The notes beneath the pieces were generated by a model. It saw only the letters and a list, made by a program, of their open reading frames with translations. It made no database searches and was not told the DNA's origin. Positions 15,271 to 22,244 of a DNA stretch of 27,243 nt are shown one piece after another; the first letter of the stretch is position 1; every line of letters begins with the position of its first letter. The stretch spans positions 1-27,243 of the forward strand of contig CAYVMD010000028.1 of the NCBI GenBank assembly GCA_964452465.1. The letters are read 5' to 3'. The position numbers and the translations under genes were made by a program. Origin of the DNA: CAYVMD01 sp964452465. GTDB lineage: Bacteria; Armatimonadota; JACIXR01.

Positions 15271-16001
15271 TAGATGTGCACGCCCATTGGGGGAAATGGC
15301 GCTTTCCCGTGTTTTCTTCCTTTGAGAAATTGCTGGCGCTCTTGGAGGAGTTCAATATAGAGAAGATCCTCCTCTCCTCCGCGAAAGCCATCCTCTATGA
15401 TCCCAGGGAAGGCAATGAAGAGCTGAGAGAGGTAGTGGAAAAGGACCAGAGGCTTCTTATGTATATCGTGCTCAATCCCAATTATCCTGAGATATCTGAG
15501 GGAGAGATGGAGAAATATAAGGACGATAGTAGGGTGGTGGGGATAAAATTCCATCCCTCTTACTCCGGGCAGAGGATAAATTCTCCCGCCACCCTCCGAC
15601 TCGTGGAGAGGGCGTTGGAAGGAGGTTATCGCTTGTTCCTCTTTCATACCTATAGCGGTGGGGAAGTCGCCGACCTGGGAGAGACGGCGAGGGGCTTCCC
15701 GGAAGGTATATTCATAATGGCTCATATGGGTGGAGTCGCCTGGGAGGAGGGGATAAGCATAGCCAAGGAGCAAAAGAACATTTACCTCGAGATCTGCTCG
15801 AGCCTGAGCGATAGGGGTAAGGTCGAGAGGGCGGTGGCGGAGGTCGGCTACGAAAGGATCCTCTACGGAAGCGATTTGACCCTTCTCACCCCTGCCTTCG
15901 CCTTAGGGATGGTTTTAGGAGCGGATATCAACGATATAGCCAAGGAGCACATCCTTTTTAAGAACGCGTCCCGGATTTTAGATAGCCTGAAGAGGAGGTG
16001 A
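15261..16001 (+). CDS. Amidohydrolase family metal-dependent hydrolase (amidohydrolase_2 type)
   Basis: A 246-residue TIM-barrel hydrolase with all expected metal ligands: His7 and His9 (in DVHAHWG), a strand 4 site around GIKFHP (94-99), His129 (in FLFHTYSGG), His155 (in IMAHMGG) and Asp204 (in YGSDLT). Such enzymes hydrolyse or decarboxylate small substrates, including lactones and hydroxylated acids; a lactone or keto-acid step in sugar breakdown would suit the neighbours, but this is inference. The TTG start is well supported by AAGGAGG at 15246-15252 inside the previous gene, and overlaps that gene's end by 10 bases. The pair are therefore translated together, consistent with a shared complex. 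Confidence 0.85.
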   Translation: MAIIDVHAHWGKWRFPVFSSFEKLLALLEEFNIEKILLSSAKAILYDPREGNEELREVVEKDQRLLMYIVLNPNYPEISEGEMEKYKDDSRVVGIKFHPSYSGQRINSPATLRLVERALEGGYRLFLFHTYSGGEVADLGETARGFPEGIFIMAHMGGVAWEEGISIAKEQKNIYLEICSSLSDRGKVERAVAEVGYERILYGSDLTLLTPAFALGMVLGADINDIAKEHILFKNASRILDSLKRR

Positions 16002-16008
16002 GGGACCC

Positions 16009-16914
16009 TTGAAATTGGGGATATGTTGGCTCTATGCGATAAGCAAATATGGCTATCCCCCTTCCCTCCGGGATACCTTTCAAGCCCTAAAGGATATGAG
16101 GAGCCTAGGCTTCAGGTTCGTGGAGTTGGAAGGGGTGGGAAAAGAGAACATGGAGGAGATATATCAACACCGCCGGGAGATCAAAGCCCTGTGCGATGAC
16201 TTAGGGCTTCAAGTGGTCAACTTCTGCCCCGTCCTTCGGGATATAGTTAGCCTCAACGAGAAAGCAAGGGAAGAGGCGAAGGATCTCTTCAAATTGGGGA
16301 TAGAGTTGGCGTGCTTCTTCGGTTGTGAGACCATTCAAACGGACAGCTACACCCCTCCCTTGAAATTCATAGGACCCGCCCCTTATAAGGAGATGGTGGA
16401 TTTCGGTCTGCAGTTCAAGGTGGAGGTGGACCCCAACTTCTCCTGGGCGAAGCAGTGGGAGGTTATGGTCGATTCCTTCCGCTTCTGCGCTCGGGAGGCG
16501 GGAAAAGCGGGTTTGAAGTTCTGCCTCGAACCGAGGGTAGGGGAGATGATAAGCAATACCGACGCCCTGCTCAGGCTTATGGATTGGGTGGGCGAGAGAA
16601 ATTTGGGGGCGGTTTTGGATACCGGCCATCTTCACGCCCAAAAGGAGATACTTCCCCTCTCCGTCGAGAAATTGGGAGAGCGCATATTCTATGTGCACCT
16701 CTCCGATAACGATGGGAAGGTGAACAAACACCTCGGTTTGGGACGAGGGAACATAGATTTCGAAGGGGTCTTTCGAGCGTTGAAGAAGCATCGCTTTGAG
16801 GGGGTAATCGGATTGGATATAGGACGCATCTCCAACTTGGAGGAAGAGGTAAAAAGGTCGGTGGAATACCTAAGGGTGTTATTCTCCAAACTTTCCCTTC
16901 AGGTGGAGATTTGA
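16009..16914 (+). CDS. Sugar epimerase/isomerase, xylose isomerase-like TIM barrel (second copy type)
   Basis: A 301-residue protein of the same superfamily as the product at 11003 but only distantly similar. Readable metal-site residues are Glu174 (in CLEPRVGE), Asp204 and His207 (in VLDTGHLH), His230 (in YVHLSDNDG) and Asp270 (in IGLDIG), where a glutamate is usual in the 3-epimerase branch. The motif set fits IolE/IolI/Hyi-like isomerases in general; the substrate is unknown. The TTG start is supported by AGAGGAGGTGA just upstream at 15991-16001. It closes the operon; a new promoter overlaps its stop codon. Confidence 0.83.
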   Translation: MKLGICWLYAISKYGYPPSLRDTFQALKDMRSLGFRFVELEGVGKENMEEIYQHRREIKALCDDLGLQVVNFCPVLRDIVSLNEKAREEAKDLFKLGIELACFFGCETIQTDSYTPPLKFIGPAPYKEMVDFGLQFKVEVDPNFSWAKQWEVMVDSFRFCAREAGKAGLKFCLEPRVGEMISNTDALLRLMDWVGERNLGAVLDTGHLHAQKEILPLSVEKLGERIFYVHLSDNDGKVNKHLGLGRGNIDFEGVFRALKKHRFEGVIGLDIGRISNLEEEVKRSVEYLRVLFSKLSLQVEI

Positions 16915-16938
16915 TTTTTGAGTTTTTTAGTGTATAAT
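16911..16938 (+). promoter_or_regulatory. Promoter of the thioredoxin genes
   Basis: TTGATT (16911-16916, overlapping the stop of the previous gene) and a perfect TATAAT (16933-16938) are 16 bases apart. The expected start near 16945 lies just upstream of the strong Shine-Dalgarno at 16958-16965. Confidence 0.6.
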
Positions 16939-16957
16939 TTATTGCAAACCGGCCGAA

Positions 16958-16965
16958 AAGGAGGT
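16958..16965 (+). promoter_or_regulatory. Strong ribosome binding site pointing to an ATA start
   Basis: AAGGAGGT. The only suitably spaced codon that restores a natural signal anchor is ATA at 16973-16975, seven bases after the site. No ATG, GTG or TTG exists in that frame between the upstream TAG (16928-16930) and GTG 17009. Confidence 0.6.
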
Positions 16966-16972
16966 ACCCAAA

Positions 16973-17482
16973 ATAAGGAAGGCAGGCATAGCGATTATCA
17001 TAATTTGTGTGGTGGTGTTGGGGGGAGTGGCGATTTGGTTAGGGACCCAAAAGGGTGGGCGAGAAGCGGTGAACCCTTCCCCTCCTCCTGTTGTTACGCC
17101 TCCTTCTCAGAAACCAGCGGAACCCATGAAGGTTCCTTCCCAATCAGAGGGAAGGGAGGTGAGAGAAGTGACCGATTTAACCAAGGACAATTTCGAGGAA
17201 TTCGTGAAGTCCTCGCTCCCCGTCGTCATCGATTTTTGGGCTCCCTGGTGCAGTTATTGCAAGATGCTCATGCCCATCTACGAGGAAGTGGCAAAGGAAC
17301 TCTCCGGCAAGATGGAGTTCGGGAGGGTCAATGTGGACGAGGACGAGGAGTTGGCAAGGCGTTTCAAGGTGCAGAGCATCCCCCTCCTGGTCATCCTCCA
17401 GGATGGGAAGGAAGTAAAACGCATCGTTGGCTATCGACCTAAGGATCAACTTCTAAAGGAATTGCAACCTTACATTAAATAA
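16973..17482 (+). CDS. Membrane-anchored thioredoxin-fold protein (WCSYC active site), apparent ATA start
   Basis: A 169-residue protein if started at ATA 16973: a basic N-terminus (RKAG), one hydrophobic anchor (about 6-24), a proline-rich linker (about 34-55), then a thioredoxin domain with FWAPWCSYCKM (Cys93 and Cys96) and the cis-proline site SIPLL. It should sit outside the cytoplasmic membrane as a thiol oxidoreductase. WCSYC differs from the usual WCGPC of thioredoxin, and the central dipeptide tunes redox potential. The alternative start GTG 17009 would cut the anchor in half, remove its basic flank, and lie 43 bases from the Shine-Dalgarno. A rare ATA start or a base error in the assembly are both possible. 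It precedes a second thiol oxidoreductase by 28 bases. Confidence 0.8.
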   Translation: MRKAGIAIIIICVVVLGGVAIWLGTQKGGREAVNPSPPPVVTPPSQKPAEPMKVPSQSEGREVREVTDLTKDNFEEFVKSSLPVVIDFWAPWCSYCKMLMPIYEEVAKELSGKMEFGRVNVDEDEELARRFKVQSIPLLVILQDGKEVKRIVGYRPKDQLLKELQPYIK

Positions 17483-17510
17483 AAATTTCTAAAGAAAGAA
17501 GGCGATTAGT

Positions 17511-18194
17511 GTGGAGTTAATATCCGCGGAGGACAAGGAGTATTTAAAGAACTTGTTCGAACAAGAGTTGGACAAGAATGTGAAGATCCTACTCTTCACC
17601 AAAGGGGAGTCTCCTATTGCGGTGCCCGGCCAGGAATGCCCCTATTGCAAGGAGGCACAGGCTATCTTGGAGGAATTTTCCAGCCTCTCCCCCAAGATAG
17701 AATTGGAGGTCCACGATTTCTATGCGGAGAAGGAGTTAGCCCAAAAGCACAATGTGGACAAGATCCCTGCTACCTTGCTTTTCCCAGAGGGTGAGGAGAT
17801 CTCCCGAGTGAGGTTCTTTGGGCTTCCTTCGGGCTATGAGTTCGTCTCCCTCATTGAGGATGTGATCGACCTATCCAAGGGTACAACCTCCCTCTCGCCC
17901 CAAACGAAGGAGAAGCTCGCCCAACTGAACGCGGACATTCATATCAAGGTGTTCGTTACACCTACCTGCCCCTACTGTCCTACGGCGGTTAGGACCTCCC
18001 ATATGATGGCGATGGAATCCCCTCATGTGGTGGCGGATATGATCGAGGCGGTGGAATTCCCCCAACTCGCTCAAATGTATGGGGTAAGGGGGGTCCCCAA
18101 GACCATCGCTAATGACAAGGTGGAGATAGAGGGCGCTCTTCCCGAGCCCATCTTCGTTGAAAAGATATTATCCGCAGTGCAAATAACCTCCTGA
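17511..18194 (+). CDS. Protein disulfide oxidoreductase (two thioredoxin/glutaredoxin-like domains)
   Basis: A 227-residue cytoplasmic thiol-disulfide enzyme with two tandem thioredoxin folds, each with CPYC: Cys43-Cys46 and Cys153-Cys156. Cis-proline sites follow in KIPATL and GVPKTI. This matches the PDO family known from hyperthermophilic archaea and thermophilic bacteria, where it forms and shuffles disulfides in intracellular proteins. Its presence is one of the clues that the organism is thermophilic. The start is GTG, with AAAGAAGG upstream. It follows the membrane thioredoxin, so both halves of a thiol relay may be co-expressed. In some organisms PDO is reduced by a thioredoxin-reductase-like enzyme, which is not seen here. 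Confidence 0.9.
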   Translation: MELISAEDKEYLKNLFEQELDKNVKILLFTKGESPIAVPGQECPYCKEAQAILEEFSSLSPKIELEVHDFYAEKELAQKHNVDKIPATLLFPEGEEISRVRFFGLPSGYEFVSLIEDVIDLSKGTTSLSPQTKEKLAQLNADIHIKVFVTPTCPYCPTAVRTSHMMAMESPHVVADMIEAVEFPQLAQMYGVRGVPKTIANDKVEIEGALPEPIFVEKILSAVQITS

Positions 18195-18202
18195 AACCCG
18201 CC

Positions 18203-19052
18203 GTGGGTTCCCTCCCTACCTTCTTGATTAGAAGGATAATCGAAGGAGCGCTGGAGGAAGACATAGGTTGGAGGGACCTAACCACCCATCTCTTGATAGA
18301 AGATGAAACCCAGGCGGAGGGACGCATAGAGGCGAAGGAGGAAGGGGTTCTCTGCGGGCTTCAGGTAGCGGAGGAGGTCTTCCGCACTCTGCAAGAAGAT
18401 GTGCAATTCCTTTCCTCCTTGAGGGATGGTGACAAGTTCCGGAAGGGTGACACCCTCGCCCTCGTTCGGGGCAAGGCGCAGGTGCTTTTGAGTGGGGAGA
18501 GGATTGCTTTGAATTTCCTTCAGCGCCTCTCGGGCATCGCTACCCTTACGAGGCGCTTCGTTGAGAAATTGGGGGGAACTAACACCAAGATTCTCGCCAC
18601 GCGGAAGACCACTCCTCTCCTTAGAGCATTGGAGAAATACGCGGTCGAGGTTGGGGGAGGTTATTCCCATCGCTTCGCGCTTTACGATGGCATCCTCATC
18701 AAGAACAATCACATAGCCTTGGTTGGCGATATGAGGGAGGCTATAAGGAGGGCAAGGAAAGGGCTTCCCCATTGGAGGATAGAAGTGGAGGCGAGAAACC
18801 TAGAGGAGGTNNNNNNNNNNCATCGCCTTAGAGGAAGGAGCGGATATCGTTATGCTGGATAACATGGATACGGAAGCCATTAGGGAAGCGGTTAAAATGG
18901 CTAAAGGGAAGGCTTTGATAGAGGTCTCGGGAGGCGTCAATTTGGAAAACATAGAGGAGATAGGCAAATTGGGGGTGGATTTCGTCTCGGTTGGCGCCCT
19001 AACTCATTCTGTCAAAGCGATCGATATCCATATGGAGGTGAAAAGGATTTGA
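18203..19052 (+). CDS. nadC: Nicotinate-nucleotide diphosphorylase (carboxylating), interrupted by an assembly gap
   Basis: Quinolinate phosphoribosyltransferase, joining quinolinate to PRPP to make nicotinate mononucleotide in NAD synthesis. The first part has the family motifs TRKTTP (133-138), LEKYAVEVGGGYSHR and the active-site LIKNNH (165-170). After ten Ns (18811-18820) the sequence resumes in another frame as IALEEGADIVMLDNMD and runs to the family C-terminus ending in TGA. With ten Ns taken literally the gene is frameshifted; aligned by eye with other NadC (for example NLEELDEALKAGADIIML in Escherichia coli), three missing bases would fit exactly and give a normal 280-residue protein. 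The start is GTG. The stop overlaps the bioY start, so nadC, bioY and birA form a cofactor operon. Confidence 0.93.
18811..18820. other. Scaffold gap of ten Ns
   Basis: A run of exactly ten Ns, a common filler for gaps of unknown size. It lies within nadC. Reading frames on either side agree only if the real number of bases is a multiple of three. Confidence 0.98.
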
Positions 19053-19606
19053 AGGAGATAGTCCTTTCCCACCGCAGAAGCCTTGATTTAGCCCTTATTA
19101 CCATACTTTTATTCTCCTTTGCCTTAGGAACTGGCCTCGGGGCGCAATTGCGTATCCCCCTTCCTTTTACCCCCGTCCCCGTAACCCTCCAAACCTTCTT
19201 CGTCCTATCCAGTGGGGTTGCCCTGGGCTCTCTCCTGGGAAGCGCCAGCCAAATGCTTTACATAATCCTCGGTATCCTCGGCTTTCCCTACTTCAGTGGC
19301 TGGGCGAGTGGATGGAGGACCCTCTTAGGACCCACAGGTGGTTATATAATTGCCTTCGCCTTAGCCCCCTTATTGGTGGGATGGCTCACGAGGGGGAAAA
19401 CCTCCCTCTGGAGGATTATGATAGGCATGTTTGTGGGAAACCTCTTGATATATGCTTTAGGGGCGGGATGGTTAGCCTACATTAACGCTCTCCCCTTATC
19501 CCAAGCGGTCCTCAAAGGGGTTCTGCCATTTCTTCCCGGCGATATATTGAAGATAATTTCGGCGAGCCTCCTTTTTTACCCCCTCTACAATTGGACGAGG
19601 AGATAG
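19049..19606 (+). CDS. bioY: Biotin transporter substrate-binding component BioY
   Basis: The S component of an ECF-type biotin importer, an integral membrane protein of 185 residues with about six membrane segments. The family signature is clear: RIPLPFTPVPVTLQTFFVL near residues 33-51, then LGSLLGSASQMLYIILGILGFPYF and LGPTGGYIIAF. Neither EcfT nor the ATPases EcfA are in the window; BioY either recruits a shared energising module encoded elsewhere or works alone. The start is TTG, overlapping the nadC stop as TTGA. It overlaps birA by 16 bases, and the pairing fits uptake followed by attachment of biotin. Confidence 0.95.
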   Translation: MKEIVLSHRRSLDLALITILLFSFALGTGLGAQLRIPLPFTPVPVTLQTFFVLSSGVALGSLLGSASQMLYIILGILGFPYFSGWASGWRTLLGPTGGYIIAFALAPLLVGWLTRGKTSLWRIMIGMFVGNLLIYALGAGWLAYINALPLSQAVLKGVLPFLPGDILKIISASLLFYPLYNWTRR

Positions 19607-20391
19607 AGCTTCCCTTTGGATTTCCTCGCGCGAATACATCCTTCGTAGGGAGGAGGTTCCTCTATTTCGATAGAATAACCTCCACCCAGGACATCGTAAT
19701 CGCTCTCGCTCAGAGGGGAGAGAAGGAAGGGATAGTTGTCCTGGCGAAGGAACAAACGCGGGGGAGGGGACGAAGGGGGAGGAAATGGATAGCGCCTCCC
19801 GGTTCTTCCCTCCTTATGTCCGTCCTTCTTCGCCCTTCGTTCAAGCCCAAATATCTTCCCTCACTTTCCCTTTTCTCCGCCCTTGCCTGTGCTTTTGCTC
19901 TGGAAAAAAGAGGCTTCCATTGTGGTGTGAAATGGCCAAACGACCTTATGTTGGAGGACAAGAAAGTAGGAGGGATCCTGCTCGAAACGGATGTGAGAGG
20001 GGATAAGATCCAATGGGTTGCCTTGGGGATCGGCATAAATGTCAATTTGGATGTGAACGAGTTGCCTCCTTATCTCCAAGACAAGGCAACTTCCCTTTCC
20101 CATTTCGCTCGCCAGCATGTGTTCCTTTCTTCTTTATTGCCTACTATATTGGAAGAGTTGGAGAGAATATACCTCCTTTGCCACAAAAGGGAAGGGCGCG
20201 CGCTTCTTCGCAGGGAATGGGAGGCGAGGGATATGCTCAAGGGGAGGGAAGTGGAAGTGGTAACGGAAGGAGGGATATTGAGGGGGCGAGCGAAGGGAAT
20301 CGATAGGTATGGAGCTCTCGTTCTCCTGTTGCCCGATGGGGGAAAGACGACTATCTTACAGGGGGAAGTCATATTCCTCAAAGAGGGCTGA
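19591..20391 (+). CDS. birA: Biotin--[acetyl-CoA carboxylase] ligase, catalytic domain only
   Basis: Activates biotin with ATP and transfers it to the carboxyl carrier protein lysine. The 266-residue protein has the biotinyl-AMP loop GRGRRGRKW (58-66), STQD near residue 31, and GVKWPNDLML followed by KVGGILLET, with the small C-terminal domain at the end. There is no N-terminal helix-turn-helix, so it is a group I ligase without the repressor function of E. coli BirA. The TTG start inside bioY is not certain; the first 20 residues lack family motifs. The following 72 bases before the next gene hold a promoter and no clear terminator. Confidence 0.94.
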   Translation: MDEEIELPFGFPRANTSFVGRRFLYFDRITSTQDIVIALAQRGEKEGIVVLAKEQTRGRGRRGRKWIAPPGSSLLMSVLLRPSFKPKYLPSLSLFSALACAFALEKRGFHCGVKWPNDLMLEDKKVGGILLETDVRGDKIQWVALGIGINVNLDVNELPPYLQDKATSLSHFARQHVFLSSLLPTILEELERIYLLCHKREGRALLRREWEARDMLKGREVEVVTEGGILRGRAKGIDRYGALVLLLPDGGKTTILQGEVIFLKEG

Positions 20392-20425
20392 AGGATCTCG
20401 CTATATTCCCACAACCGATTTTGAG

Positions 20426-20431
20426 TATAAT
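20426..20431 (+). promoter_or_regulatory. Possible -10 box upstream of the second Gfo/Idh/MocA gene
   Basis: A perfect TATAAT in the 72-base space between birA and the dehydrogenase, about 33 bases before the ATG. The -35 region is poor (no good TTGACA match at 16-18 bases), so an activator may be needed or the match may be chance. Confidence 0.4.
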
Positions 20432-20463
20432 AAGAGAAAATCATTAAGAGAGGAGGTTTCGAG

Positions 20464-21450
20464 ATGTTCAATGTAGGATTTATAGGTTGTGGAGGAATAG
20501 CCCATGCTCATGCGAGGGCGCTTTCATCCCTAAGCGACAAAGTGGAGATGGTTGCCTTCTGCGACATAGAGGAAGAGAGGGCAAGATTATTCTCCCAACA
20601 ATATACCGGGGGCAAGGCAAAGGTTTTCACTGATTACCGGAGGATGTATGACGAGGTCACCTTGGATATCGTCTACATATGTCTTCCTCCCTTTGCTCAC
20701 AAGGACGATGTGGATATAGCAGCTGAGAAGGGGATCCATATCTTCATAGAAAAGCCCATCGCTCTGGATATGGAAACCGCTAACAGAATGGTGGAAGCGG
20801 TCGAGAGGGGAAAGGTCAAATCGCAGGTGGGCTTCATGTTTCGCTTTGGAACTGCCGTCCAAACCGTGAAGAACCTCCTCAATCTTTACGGTCCTCCTGG
20901 ACTATTCATGGGGAGGTATATGTGCAATTCCCTCCATTCTCCCTGGTGGAGAGATAAATCCAAGAGTGGAGGGCAGATTGTGGAGCAGATAATCCATATC
21001 TTCGATCTCTCTCGCTTTCTTCTCGGGAAGCCGAAGAAGGTATTCGCTTTTCTCAACAACCTATTCCATAGGGATGTGCCCGACTATACGGTGGAGGATA
21101 TCAGTGGGACGACCATTCTCTTCGAGAATGGAGCGATAGCTACAGTTTCCGCTACCAATGGCGCTATCCCCGGTAAGTGGATCGCTCAGGTGGATTTGGT
21201 GGCGAAGGGCTTCACGGTCAATTTCGTGGATGCAAACAACGCCACCATCTTTCATACCTTGAATCCCTGGGAGGAGAAGAAGATCATTTCCTCGGACAAG
21301 AATGTCTACCTGGCGGAAACCCTGGACCTTTTGGACGCCATAGAAAATGATAGAGAATCGTTTGTTCCTATGAGGGAAGGCGCGGAGAGCTTAAGACTCG
21401 TTTTATCCGCGCGGGAATCCGCGGAGAAGGGAATGCCGATAGAATTATAA
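20464..21450 (+). CDS. Gfo/Idh/MocA family NAD(P)-dependent oxidoreductase (second copy)
   Basis: A 328-residue paralogue of the product at 11809; the two share GFIGCGGIAHAH/GFVGCGGIANAH, VAFCD, the catalytic EKPIAL, the segment GGQIVEQIIHIFDLSRF/GGQMVEQTTHIVDLARL, and DVPD. The Rossmann motif is near residue 8 and EKPIA near residue 97. The histidine and aspartate of H-x-x-D-L are kept. The sequences differ enough to suggest different sugar or polyol substrates. The ATG has GAGAGGAGG upstream. It has no epimerase beside it; a flavodoxin-fold gene follows 17 bases later. The physiological substrate is unknown. Confidence 0.9.
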   Translation: MFNVGFIGCGGIAHAHARALSSLSDKVEMVAFCDIEEERARLFSQQYTGGKAKVFTDYRRMYDEVTLDIVYICLPPFAHKDDVDIAAEKGIHIFIEKPIALDMETANRMVEAVERGKVKSQVGFMFRFGTAVQTVKNLLNLYGPPGLFMGRYMCNSLHSPWWRDKSKSGGQIVEQIIHIFDLSRFLLGKPKKVFAFLNNLFHRDVPDYTVEDISGTTILFENGAIATVSATNGAIPGKWIAQVDLVAKGFTVNFVDANNATIFHTLNPWEEKKIISSDKNVYLAETLDLLDAIENDRESFVPMREGAESLRLVLSARESAEKGMPIEL

Positions 21451-21467
21451 AAAGGAGGGATAGCGGG

Positions 21468-22244
21468 ATGAAAATATTGGCGATTTCCTGTTCCCCTCAT
21501 AAGGAGGGATTATCTCCCCGCCTCCTCCGGGAAGGGGGAGAAGGAGCGAAGGAGGCGGGCGCGGAGGTGGAGTTCTTCTCCCTTGCAGAGAGAAAAGTAA
21601 AGCCCTGCCTTGCCTGCCCCTCGCCCCCTTGTTGGACTGCCCTTGCTTGTAATATAAAAGACGATGATGGACTTTTCCTGAGGGAAAAATTGGAGGAATG
21701 CGATGCCCTTATAATATCCGCTCCCGTTTATTTCCTGGGAATAAACGGAATGGCAAAGGACTTCATAGATAGGATGAGACCCTCTTCCCGGAGGGGGCGA
21801 CCGGTCCTTCCCATCGCTGCAGCGGGAGGGACGGGCAAGGGGTGTGTTATGTCCCTTCAAGAACTTTGCCGATACCTTATGATACTCGGCTTTCGCCCCG
21901 TTATGTCTATGCCGGTAACGCGTTACAACGCCGACCTCGCTTTCAAAGAAGCAAGGGAAAATGGAAAGCGATTGGTCTTGGAATTCAAGGAGCCTATTCC
22001 TTTCGCTTCCCTTAGCGAAGGTATAGAATGGATAGAATCCCTCCCTTATATGCAATGGGACATGGTGGATGAACTCGTCTTCCTCTCCCGTATAGCCATA
22101 GAGGGGATAGAAAGGAAGGGCAGGAAGGATTTGGCGGAGCCCCTTCGGAAGGAACTGGAGAAAATAGAGGTTCTCTCCCAAGACAAAACTGCCTTGGCTG
22201 TGCAACTCCACGAGAAAACCATGCAGATCTTCAACTCCTGTTAA
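21468..22244 (+). CDS. Flavodoxin-fold NAD(P)H:FMN reductase-like protein, possible iron-sulfur flavoprotein
   Basis: A 258-residue protein. The first 180 residues match the FMN-binding flavodoxin-like fold: phosphate loop SCSPHKEGLS at 7-16 and the isoalloxazine-side segment SAPVYFLGINGMAKDFIDR. Four cysteines (Cys47-x2-Cys50-x4-Cys55-x5-Cys61) lie at the place where iron-sulfur flavoproteins (Isf family) bind a [4Fe-4S] cluster, though the spacing is not the classic compact one. The last 70 residues form an extra helical region. The start is ATG with AAAGGAGGG upstream. Its stop TAA overlaps the stop of the convergent MFS gene (TTAA at 22241-22244). Electron donor and acceptor are unknown. 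Confidence 0.8.
   Translation: MKILAISCSPHKEGLSPRLLREGGEGAKEAGAEVEFFSLAERKVKPCLACPSPPCWTALACNIKDDDGLFLREKLEECDALIISAPVYFLGINGMAKDFIDRMRPSSRRGRPVLPIAAAGGTGKGCVMSLQELCRYLMILGFRPVMSMPVTRYNADLAFKEARENGKRLVLEFKEPIPFASLSEGIEWIESLPYMQWDMVDELVFLSRIAIEGIERKGRKDLAEPLRKELEKIEVLSQDKTALAVQLHEKTMQIFNSC

Noticed and set aside
16918..17442. A 174-codon open frame overlapping the thioredoxin gene
   Set aside because: It is an out-of-frame shadow with no family features; the overlapping frame encodes a clear thioredoxin domain.
17009..17482. GTG 17009 as the start of the thioredoxin gene
   Set aside because: It would cut the membrane anchor in half and has no nearby Shine-Dalgarno; the strong site is 43 bases upstream, next to ATA 16973.
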